DNA of 62,324 bases from Candidatus Polarisedimenticola svalbardensis. Its GTDB lineage: Bacteria > Acidobacteriota > Polarisedimenticolia > Polarisedimenticolales > Polarisedimenticolaceae. Positions 41,433-48,667 of the stretch are shown here, in pieces; position 1 is the first letter of the stretch, and each line of letters begins with the position of its first letter. Made by a program: the position numbers and the translations under genes. A model generated the notes under the pieces. That model did not search any database. It saw only the letters and a program-made list of their open reading frames with translations, and had not been told where the DNA came from. The stretch spans positions 1-62,324 of the forward strand of contig JACXWD010000006.1 of NCBI GenBank assembly GCA_014764515.1, in the 5' to 3' direction.

Positions 41433-41486
41433 CGGCAATTCATAATACATGATAAGAAAGGGAGCGGGATTCGGGAGGTGACGGAA

Positions 41487-41498
41487 AACCGGCCGGTT
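41487..41498. promoter_or_regulatory. Perfect 12-bp palindrome beside an extended -10
   Basis: AACCGGCCGGTT is self-complementary over 12 bases and lies just upstream of the TGG-TACAAT element at 41500-41508. A repressor bound here would block the promoter. No regulator for it can be named. Confidence 0.35.
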
Positions 41499-41499
41499 C

Positions 41500-41508
41500 T
41501 GGTACAAT
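41500..41508 (+). promoter_or_regulatory. Probable extended -10 promoter
   Basis: TGG-TACAAT has the TGn-TATAAT layout (-10 at 41503-41508). Transcription would begin about 41515, giving a leader of about 70 bases to the gene at 41585. No good -35 is seen. Confidence 0.45.
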
Positions 41509-41584
41509 TCCGACGTTGTATGCGTGGATCTTGTCCTCCCGGGAGGGCGGCTCCCCAATGCGCCGTCCGGCGTGCGAGGCTGTG

Positions 41585-42466
41585 ATGCTGGAAATACGCA
41601 CCCTGATCGAAGCTGTTGAGGCCAAGGCGAAACGGCTGACCACCGCTGAAGGTCCTTCCGACATTTTCCACACCTTGCTGGACGGCGCAGCCCTGGCTGC
41701 CCCTCGCGCCGGCCTGTACCTGGTCCGCAAACAGGTCCTCAAAGGCTGGGGCACCCGCGGTTACGCCAGGCAAGAAGCCGAACAGTTCCCGACGGAGGAA
41801 ATCGAGGAGGGCGGAGCATGGCCGGCGGAACTGATCGAGCCTGACGGACCGGAATCCACAGTCCGCCCCGACGCCCTCTCCGAGGCTCACGCTTTTGCGC
41901 TCCGGGTGGGAGGCCGGGTGCTGGCGGTGGTTGAGATCAGCCGGGAGCCGGGACAGGGACCGTGGCACCCGGAAATACTCGGCCTCCTGATCCGGGTGGC
42001 GGAGATCCGCCTGGAGCTGGATCTGGCCAAAAGGAAAATTGACCGGCTTTTGCTGGACCGAGCCTCGGAGCAGGCGGCCCCCGCCGCTGCGGAGCCCGAA
42101 CCGGTTTCGGAAGCCCCAGCGGCGGTCGAGAGCGAACCAACCCCTGTGGAACCGGCCACCGGAATGGAACCGGTAGCCCCTGCCGGAGAGGACCCGGATC
42201 AGGAAGACCCTGCCCGGGTGGCCGCCCGGCGGTTTGCGCGGCTGGTGGCCACCGATATACGGCTCTACAACGAAGAGGCGGTCATGCTCGGTCGAAAGCA
42301 CCGGGATCTCGAAGATCGCCTGAAGGACCAGATCGATCGTGGCGCGGAAGCGTTCCTGCGCCGCTACCCCGATCTGGGTGATTCCGGCGAAGCGATCCTC
42401 CGGGATGCGTATATCCAGGTCCTGGGGGCCGGAGACGCCACCTTGTTCGCAGAGGGAGCGGGATGA
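41585..42466 (+). CDS. GAF-like protein with conserved C-terminal helical domain
   Basis: I do not recognise a named family. Start ATG 41585 (or GTG 41582) has GAGG upstream. Residues 1-150 look GAF-like (GLYLVRKQVLKGWGTRGY, AHAFALRVGGRVLAVVEISR). A Pro/Ala/Glu linker follows (about 160-210), then a helical C-terminal domain (AARRFARLVATDIRLYNEEA, LEDRLKDQIDRGAEAFLRRY). I have the impression that this helical domain recurs in other proteins of related phyla, but cannot confirm it. It overlaps the next gene by 4 bases. Perhaps a cytoplasmic signalling or scaffold protein. Confidence 0.55.
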   Translation: MLEIRTLIEAVEAKAKRLTTAEGPSDIFHTLLDGAALAAPRAGLYLVRKQVLKGWGTRGYARQEAEQFPTEEIEEGGAWPAELIEPDGPESTVRPDALSEAHAFALRVGGRVLAVVEISREPGQGPWHPEILGLLIRVAEIRLELDLAKRKIDRLLLDRASEQAAPAAAEPEPVSEAPAAVESEPTPVEPATGMEPVAPAGEDPDQEDPARVAARRFARLVATDIRLYNEEAVMLGRKHRDLEDRLKDQIDRGAEAFLRRYPDLGDSGEAILRDAYIQVLGAGDATLFAEGAG

Positions 42467-43458
42467 GCCTCAGCCGACGAGCTGTCCTCCCGATCCTGAT
42501 CCTGGCAGTGGCCGCAGTCGTTCCGGTGGCGGCACAGGAACCGGAGGAGGTCCCGGCCGGGGATGCGGCGGTCTTCCAGGTGCGAACCATCAGTCGCGGC
42601 ATCCACCTGTTCCGCCCTCTCCAGCCCACAGGCAGGCATACGAACTCGCTGGTCATCGAACGGCGGGACGGCCTGCTGGTCGTCGATGCCCAGCCGACGA
42701 AAGAAGCGGCCCTGGATCTTCTGGCAGCCATCCGCGGCGTCACTACGGCGCCGCTGCGCTACCTGGTGTTTACCCACCCCCACGTGGAGGCGTCGGGAGG
42801 ATCCGATGCCTTCCCGCCGGAGGTCCTCCGTATCGCCAGTCGCGGTTACCGTGACTCTGTCGCCGACCCGGAGTTCGGATACCAGTCGGAATGGCGTTCC
42901 TACCGGGGTATCCCCGAGCCGCCTGAGTCAGCGGAGGCAGGGCCCGAACCCCAGCGCCGGCCGGTGGCAACCTTGACCCTCATGGGCAGAACCCGCCTGG
43001 AAGATCCACTGCACCCGATCGTTCTGCTTCCGGTCCCGCACACCCATTCCCCCGGCGACCTGCTGGTGTATGAACCGCGGGCCGAGATCGTCGCCGTCGG
43101 CGATCTGGTGTTCAACAATCGCAATCCGTACGCCGGCCATGCCCGGGTAAAATCGTGGATCAGCCAGCTGAACCAGTTGCTGACCCTGAACCCCAAGACA
43201 ATCGTTCCACTACGGGGCGGAGCCGTGGACGTTGCCCGGGTCCGGAACCAGAGGGACGCACTCCGCTGGCTGAAGAAACAGGTCGAGGAGCAGGTGGCGG
43301 AACGGGTTGAAGGGCAGAAGATACCGGCAGCGGTCCTGAAACTTAAGGATGCGGATCGCTACTTCAACACGGCGGTGGCGCCGTCCAACCTGCCTCTTCT
43401 GGTGCAACGGCTCGTGGATGAGGTACGGAAGGAACGACGGGAACAGGGTCTGGAATAG
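42463..43458 (+). CDS. Secreted metallo-beta-lactamase-fold protein, metal site degenerate
   Basis: A signal peptide (AVLPILILAVAAVVPVAA-Q) precedes a metallo-beta-lactamase-like fold. The metal motif HxHxDH reads THPHVEA (104-110), so the Asp and third His are lost; PHTHSPGD and VGDLVFN are kept, and the last ligand region reads PLRGGA with no His. It is probably weakly active or non-catalytic, perhaps a binding protein. Related secreted forms occur near quinoprotein and lactonase genes. Its 3' end overlaps an opposing gene by 95 bases. Confidence 0.75.
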   Translation: MSLSRRAVLPILILAVAAVVPVAAQEPEEVPAGDAAVFQVRTISRGIHLFRPLQPTGRHTNSLVIERRDGLLVVDAQPTKEAALDLLAAIRGVTTAPLRYLVFTHPHVEASGGSDAFPPEVLRIASRGYRDSVADPEFGYQSEWRSYRGIPEPPESAEAGPEPQRRPVATLTLMGRTRLEDPLHPIVLLPVPHTHSPGDLLVYEPRAEIVAVGDLVFNNRNPYAGHARVKSWISQLNQLLTLNPKTIVPLRGGAVDVARVRNQRDALRWLKKQVEEQVAERVEGQKIPAAVLKLKDADRYFNTAVAPSNLPLLVQRLVDEVRKERREQGLE

Positions 43459-43711
43459 GGACGGACGGTCCGCCACGGCGGAAAAGTCGCTTCCGAAGCC
43501 GGCCGAGCCACATCCTGATGCCCTGGTTCAGACGGTCGATCCTGCGGCTATGGCTGCCTAGCACCGCCAGTCCGGCCAGAACGAAGATCCAGCCCTGGAG
43601 TATCGGTAGAATGAACCCCAGGAGTCCGATCAACAGCAAGGTGCAGCCGACGATCCAGTCAACCGTCACCCGTACCCGGGATTTTCCTGTCCGTCCCGTC
43701 TTTTCGCTCAT
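43364..43711 (-). CDS. PGPGW-like small membrane protein
   Basis: A 115-residue protein with a hydrophobic hairpin: VDWIVGCTLLLIGLLGFILP and IFVLAGLAVLGSHS, separated by LQG, matching the pattern of PGPGW-type transmembrane proteins. The C-terminus is Pro/Arg-rich and its coding region lies antisense to the end of the preceding gene. Its ATG at 43711 overlaps the dapF stop by 4 bases. Function unknown. Confidence 0.6.
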   Translation of the reverse strand: MSEKTGRTGKSRVRVTVDWIVGCTLLLIGLLGFILPILQGWIFVLAGLAVLGSHSRRIDRLNQGIRMWLGRLRKRLFRRGGPSVPIPDPVPVVPSVPHPRAVAPEEAGWTAPPPC

Positions 43712-44553
43712 ACCGTCCTGTCCGGTTCCGGAAGGTTCAACGCTTCCGGATCAAGTTCCCCTCGGAATACCACCCTGGCGTCTCCGGCCAGGACAACGGC
43801 CGTGTGCGCCGCCGGGTTCCCATCCAGCATAACGGAAAGAGCCGCCCCGCTCCAGGGCCGGACGACAACTTCTCCGCCGCCTCGTTCCATCGCCACCGTC
43901 GCACCGGCCGCCACCGCACCGGTGCCGCATGCCAGCGTCTCGCCTTCGACGCCTCGCTCCCATGTCCGGATATGAACTTCTCCTGAATCGGGACACGAGA
44001 TCAGGTCCAGGTTGGTCCCTGCCTCTCCGAAATCGGGATGGGAGCGGACCACCGGACCCCAGCGTTCAATCGGCGCTTCGGCCACATCGCCGACCTGCAC
44101 CACGAAATGGGGAACGCCGGCCAGCACGAAACGTCCCGTAAGGCTTTCCCCTCCTGCGTCCAGTGTCCGCATGCCGTGATCCAGTACCGGCGGCAGGGTC
44201 AGCCGCACCGTTCCTCCCTGGTCCACCACCGCCGGCACTTCCCCGACAGAGGTGACCAGAACAGATGCCGGCCCCGACAGTCCGTTCAGGTACGCGTACC
44301 GGGCGGCGCAGCGGGTGCCGTTGCCGCAGAACGCCGTCGAACCGTCCGGATTCCAGAATTCAACCGAGATCCGACCCTGTTCCATGGCCCGGACCACCAG
44401 CACTCCATCGGCGCCTACGGCGACCCCTCGCCGGCAGACCGCCTGGATCCAGCCGGACAGGCCGCCACCCAGGGCGTCGGCAACCGGGCCGTCAAGAACG
44501 ATGAAGTCGTTCCCGGCCCCGGACATCTTTGTGAATCGGGCCGGTTCAGTCAC
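43708..44553 (-). CDS. dapF: Diaminopimelate epimerase DapF
   Basis: DapF converts LL- to meso-diaminopimelate for lysine and peptidoglycan. Start GTG 44553 (VTEPARFTKMSGAGNDFIVL) overlaps the upstream lipoprotein gene by 8 bases; 281 residues. Both catalytic Cys are visible: DGSTAFCGNGTRCAARY and GETLACGTGAVAAG. Lysine biosynthetic neighbours are absent. Confidence 0.95.
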   Translation of the reverse strand: MTEPARFTKMSGAGNDFIVLDGPVADALGGGLSGWIQAVCRRGVAVGADGVLVVRAMEQGRISVEFWNPDGSTAFCGNGTRCAARYAYLNGLSGPASVLVTSVGEVPAVVDQGGTVRLTLPPVLDHGMRTLDAGGESLTGRFVLAGVPHFVVQVGDVAEAPIERWGPVVRSHPDFGEAGTNLDLISCPDSGEVHIRTWERGVEGETLACGTGAVAAGATVAMERGGGEVVVRPWSGAALSVMLDGNPAAHTAVVLAGDARVVFRGELDPEALNLPEPDRTV

Positions 44554-45622
44554 GGTCCGCTCCAACCGGGCTGTCCGGGTCCAGGGCGACCAGGATACCG
44601 GCCACTTCCGAGTAACCGCTCTCGTTGGCGGGTTTAGCCCGATCCAGGGCGGTGATCCGGTAGGCGTAACGCTCGCCGGGAAGAACGTCCCGGTCAAGCC
44701 ACGAGGTCCCGTTCACCGGGCCGTTCTGCAGCACGGCCCAGTCCCCTTCTCCCCTGCGACGGTAGATCCGGTATCCGGAAAGGTCCTTCTCTTCATTGGG
44801 ATCCCAGAACAGTCTCACCACTGCAGCCTCTTGCACCGCCACCGGTCGGGTCGGCGGCGCCGGGGCGAACAGATCCACGGCATGCACCTGCACCGCCGCC
44901 GAGGAAACGCTCTCCTGGTACGGTCCATCGCCGGACGCCGCGGCCCGCAGGAGATAGCTGTAGGTGGTCCCTACCGCCACGGCGGAGTCCAGGTAGTCCC
45001 TTCCGGTGATCGGCGTGCCGTTCACCGGCTTGCGCCCGAATGCACTGCCCAGCACCGTGCGATAGATATTGATCGGGAGATCGCCGCTATCCGTCGGCAG
45101 ATCCCATTGCAGGCGGACCCCGGACGCCGTCATTTCGGCTCGCGGCCGCGGCGGAACGGTCAAAGGCTGAACCGGCGTGATCCGCCCGGCAACGACCAGG
45201 GGTGAACTGCGGCCGCGGCGGTCTTCAACCCGGACCCCGTACCACAGGACCGGCGCCGGGGACCCTCCCGTGCTTCCCGGCAGCTCCACGAATGCCGGCC
45301 TGCCGTCGGCGGCGCCGTCCAGGGAGATCACTCCGGCCTTGTCACCCCTGCGCCGGAAAGAATCGGCATCCGGCACCTGGCCGGCTCCTGCCTGCTCCAC
45401 CTTCACCAGGAACGCCCTGCTGATCTCCTGGGACGGCTTGTCCCGGTTCCGGGATTCGGGGACGTCAAAGGAAATATGGATCTCGGCCCCGATCTGCCGT
45501 ACTTCCACATCCGCCGGTGCGTACGGGCCTCGTGGTTCCGGCGGCATCGGCGCTCCCCGCTTCCCGCATCCGACAACCAGTGCCAGGCCGCAGACCAACA
45601 GGGTTGTGGCAACCGCTTTCAT
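44546..45622 (-). CDS. Lipoprotein with fibronectin type III modules and LptM-like N-terminus
   Basis: A lipobox (LALVVGC, Cys19) leads to CGKRGAPMPPEPRGP, like the CGxKGPLYxP start of the E. coli lipoprotein LptM (YifL), whose gene is also next to dapF. The rest is three beta-sandwich modules; the last two are clear FN3 domains (VRLQWDLPTDSGDLPINIYR, VRLFWDPNEEKDLSGYRIYR, GERYAYRITALD). LptM helps LptD mature in E. coli. A link to LPS export here is inference. It ends within dapF by 8 bases and abuts hslU. Confidence 0.75.
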   Translation of the reverse strand: MKAVATTLLVCGLALVVGCGKRGAPMPPEPRGPYAPADVEVRQIGAEIHISFDVPESRNRDKPSQEISRAFLVKVEQAGAGQVPDADSFRRRGDKAGVISLDGAADGRPAFVELPGSTGGSPAPVLWYGVRVEDRRGRSSPLVVAGRITPVQPLTVPPRPRAEMTASGVRLQWDLPTDSGDLPINIYRTVLGSAFGRKPVNGTPITGRDYLDSAVAVGTTYSYLLRAAASGDGPYQESVSSAAVQVHAVDLFAPAPPTRPVAVQEAAVVRLFWDPNEEKDLSGYRIYRRRGEGDWAVLQNGPVNGTSWLDRDVLPGERYAYRITALDRAKPANESGYSEVAGILVALDPDSPVGADRD

Positions 45623-47029
45623 CTAAAGGATGTACCTCGACAGATCAGCATCACCCACGATACCTGCAAGACGGTCCCGGACAAAGGAGTCATCGATGAC
45701 CACCGTTTTGTTCTGCAGGTCGGCCCCCTGGAAGGAGACTTCCTCCAGCATCCGCTCCATAACGGTGTGCAGCCTCCTGGCTCCGATGTTCTCGGTGCGC
45801 TGGTTGACCTGTTCGGCAATCTCCGCCACCGCCTGCAGGCCGTCCTCTCTGAAATCGAGTCTTACGCCTTCCGTCTCCATGAGCGCCATGTACTGTCTTA
45901 CCAGGGAGCTTTCCGGCTCGGTCAGGATGCGGTACAGCTCCTCCCGCCCCAGGGATTCCAGTTCCACCCGGATCGGGAACCTGCCCTGGAGTTCGGGGAT
46001 CAGGTCCGATGGTTTTGAGACATGGAACGCACCGGCGGCGATGAACAGGATGTGCTCGGTGCGGATCATGCCGTGCTTGGTGTTCACCAGCGTTCCTTCC
46101 ACGATCGGCAGCAGGTCCCGCTGCACCCCTTCCCGGGAGATATCCGGGCCATGGCCCCCTTCCCCGCCAGCAACCTTGTCCAGTTCGTCGATGAACAGGA
46201 TACCGGAAGATTCCACCCGGCGGATCGCTTCACGGGCAACCTGGTCCGGATCGATGAGCCGCTCCTCCTCCTCCCGCAGCAGGATCTCACGTGATTCGGC
46301 TACCGTCGCCTTGCGGGCCCGCTTCTGGCCCTGGAACAGGCCGGGCATCATCTCCTTCAGGTTCATGTCCATTTCTTCCATGCCGCCTGGAGTGAACATT
46401 TTGAATGCGGCGCTGTTGGAGCTCTGGACCTCGATCTCGATCACCCGTTCTTCCAGCTCCCCCGCCTGCAGCTTTTTCCGCAGGGTGGCCCGGCTTCGCT
46501 CCCAGGACTCCTGTTCCTCCGCCTCCCGGGCCCGGGATTCGGCGTCGTGCAGGTTGGCCTTGCGAACACGAGGAGGCAGGAGCAGATCCAGGATACGGTT
46601 TTCCACCGCCTGCACCGCCTGGGCCCTGATATGAGCCGCCCGCTCCACCCGAACCATTTCGATTGCGATCTCCACCAGGTCCCGAACCATGGACTCCACG
46701 TCCCGGCCGACGTAACCGACCTCGGTGAACTTGGAAGCCTCCACCTTGAGAAACGGCGAACCGGCCAGCCTGGCCAGGCGTCTTGCGATTTCGGTTTTCC
46801 CGACTCCGGTAGCCCCGATCATCAGGATGTTCTTGGGCATGACCTCGGCGGCCATTTTCGGGTCCAGTTTCTGCCGGCGGATCCGGTTTCGGAGGGCGAC
46901 GGCCACTGCACGTTTCGCCTTTGCCTGTCCGACGATATTCCGATCCAGCTCTCCGACGATCTGTTTCGGAACCAGTTCAAAGGCGTCCACCGGTGTATCG
47001 GCCACGTTTCCTGGCATATAGAACACCAC
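45623..47029 (-). CDS. hslU: HslU ATPase of the HslUV protease
   Basis: HslU unfolds substrates for HslV. Walker A GATGVGKTEIARRLARL, Walker B GILFIDELDKV and RSTEN-type sensor region (NQRTENIGARRLHTVMERML) are present, with the family's I-domain insertion (about 130-250, EAEEQESWERSRATLRKKLQ). The C-terminus ends DADLSRYIL, the usual tail that docks into HslV. Start is GTG 47029 with GGAG 8 bases upstream, though ATG 47017 is possible. 468 residues. Confidence 0.96.
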   Translation of the reverse strand: MVFYMPGNVADTPVDAFELVPKQIVGELDRNIVGQAKAKRAVAVALRNRIRRQKLDPKMAAEVMPKNILMIGATGVGKTEIARRLARLAGSPFLKVEASKFTEVGYVGRDVESMVRDLVEIAIEMVRVERAAHIRAQAVQAVENRILDLLLPPRVRKANLHDAESRAREAEEQESWERSRATLRKKLQAGELEERVIEIEVQSSNSAAFKMFTPGGMEEMDMNLKEMMPGLFQGQKRARKATVAESREILLREEEERLIDPDQVAREAIRRVESSGILFIDELDKVAGGEGGHGPDISREGVQRDLLPIVEGTLVNTKHGMIRTEHILFIAAGAFHVSKPSDLIPELQGRFPIRVELESLGREELYRILTEPESSLVRQYMALMETEGVRLDFREDGLQAVAEIAEQVNQRTENIGARRLHTVMERMLEEVSFQGADLQNKTVVIDDSFVRDRLAGIVGDADLSRYIL

Positions 47030-47031
47030 GA

Positions 47032-47574
47032 TCAGATCTCCTCGATAGTCAGATTATTGTTGGTGTAAATGTCGATCCCGGCGGCGATGTTGAGGGAGGC
47101 TTCCACAATTTCCCGAGCCGAGAGAGAGGTGTGGGTCACAAGCGCACGGGCCGCAGCCATAGCCGGCACCGAACCGCTGCCGATCCCCAGGATGCCGTCG
47201 TCCGGTTCGATCAGATCGCCGGTACCCGAAAGGAGCAGGGTCTTTTCCTTGTCCGCTACTACCAGCATCGCCTGAAGCTGCCGCAGCGCCCGATCGGTTC
47301 GCCAGGCCTTCACCAGTTCCACCGCCGCCCGCTCCAGCTTGCCGCTATGGGCCGACAGCATCTCCTCAAAACGGGTCAGGAGGGCGAAGGCATCGGCTGC
47401 GCCGCCGGCAAAGCCGGCCAGAACATTGCCGTTTCCCAGCCTGCGGACCTTCCGGGCTTTATCCTTGACCACCGATTTGTCCAGAGTGACCTGGCCGTCG
47501 CTGGCCAGGACCACGTGGCCGCCGTGTCGCACGGCAAGAACGGTGGTTCGAACGAATTGCGGTTCCTTTGCCAT
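47032..47574 (-). CDS. hslV: HslV peptidase of the HslUV protease
   Basis: HslV is the proteasome-like threonine peptidase. Start ATG 47574 has GGAG 5 bases upstream. The encoded protein begins MAKEPQFVR before the conserved [20 protein letters not shown], so nine residues would have to be removed to free the catalytic Thr. KKVRRL-like [36 protein letters not shown] and [14 protein letters not shown] fit the family. It lies 2 bases before hslU. Confidence 0.95.
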   Translation of the reverse strand: MAKEPQFVRTTVLAVRHGGHVVLASDGQVTLDKSVVKDKARKVRRLGNGNVLAGFAGGAADAFALLTRFEEMLSAHSGKLERAAVELVKAWRTDRALRQLQAMLVVADKEKTLLLSGTGDLIEPDDGILGIGSGSVPAMAAARALVTHTSLSAREIVEASLNIAAGIDIYTNNNLTIEEI

Positions 47575-47659
47575 CGGCTCTCCAATCACCGGAAAATCGT
47601 TTCCGTTCCGGTACACGGGCATGTCGGAGTACATTATTCCTGGTGAAGGAGGATCCGGC

Positions 47660-48667
47660 ATGCAGCCTTGTGTTAAGACCGTTCGGCCCCCATGGCAAGG
47701 CAGGGCGATCATTTGGCTGCTGGTGGTCCCGGCCCTGGCCTTTTCTTGCGCTCTGCAGCCACCGGACGAAAGGGTGGAAGAGGCGGTAACCGGGCCAAAA
47801 CTGGTTGTGCTCGGCACAGCCCAGGACGGCGGCTTCCCCCACGCCGCCTGTGCCTGTGTCCGCTGTGAAGCAGCGCGGCTGGACCCGTCTGTGGCAAGGC
47901 TGATCACCTCCATCGCCCTGGTGGACGACTCGGCGGCACATCGGGTTCTGGTGGATGCCGGCCCGGATATCCGCGCCCAGCTGGAAATCCTGCAGTCCGC
48001 CCACCGGGAACGTCCGGACCGGGTGGACCGCAGCCCGGTGGATGGGGTGATGCTGACGCACGCCCACCTGGGGCACTATACCGGCCTGGCATTCTTCGGA
48101 TTCGAGGCGGTGCACACAACGGACCTGCCGGTCTGGTGCAGTGCGCCCATGGCCGATTACCTGAGGGGAAACGGCCCATGGAGCCAACTGGTACGGATCG
48201 GAAACATTCTTTTGCAGGAAATCGAGCCCTTTAAACCGTTCGAACCATTGCCCGGGATAGAAGTGACCGCCGTGCCGGTTCCCCACCGTGACGAATACGC
48301 CGACACCTTCGGCTTCCTCATAAAGGGTGCACGCTCCACGGTGTTCTACGCGCCGGATACCGATTCCTGGGACCACTGGCCCCGGCCGGTGACCGAGTTG
48401 CTGGAGAAGGTTGATGTGGCGATCCTGGACGCCACATTTTATTCGGCGGACGAGCTGCCCGGCCGCAGGGCGGAGGAGATCGGCCACCCCCTGATAGCCG
48501 TCACCATGGACCTGCTCCAGCCGCTGGTGGATAGCGGCCGCCTGCAGGTCTGGTTCACCCACATGAACCACTCCAACCCGGTGCTGGGCCCGGATCCTGC
48601 GGCCCGGAACGAGGTGGAGCGCCGGGGGTTCCACATCGCGGAAGACGGGCTGGAGTTCCCCCTCTAG
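47660..48667 (+). CDS. PqqB-like metallo-beta-lactamase-fold lipoprotein
   Basis: Start ATG 47660 has AGGAGG 7 bases upstream. A signal with lipobox (VVPALAFSC) leads to a PqqB-type domain: [20 protein letters not shown] (the Cys-rich opening of PqqB), a metal motif [10 protein letters not shown], and further ligands [14 protein letters not shown] and [10 protein letters not shown]. PqqB acts in PQQ cofactor maturation, but this is an anchored periplasmic form and no pqqA, C, D or E is present. It may process an unknown small molecule. Its stop overlaps the opposing gene by 4 bases. Confidence 0.78.
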   Translation: MQPCVKTVRPPWQGRAIIWLLVVPALAFSCALQPPDERVEEAVTGPKLVVLGTAQDGGFPHAACACVRCEAARLDPSVARLITSIALVDDSAAHRVLVDAGPDIRAQLEILQSAHRERPDRVDRSPVDGVMLTHAHLGHYTGLAFFGFEAVHTTDLPVWCSAPMADYLRGNGPWSQLVRIGNILLQEIEPFKPFEPLPGIEVTAVPVPHRDEYADTFGFLIKGARSTVFYAPDTDSWDHWPRPVTELLEKVDVAILDATFYSADELPGRRAEEIGHPLIAVTMDLLQPLVDSGRLQVWFTHMNHSNPVLGPDPAARNEVERRGFHIAEDGLEFPL

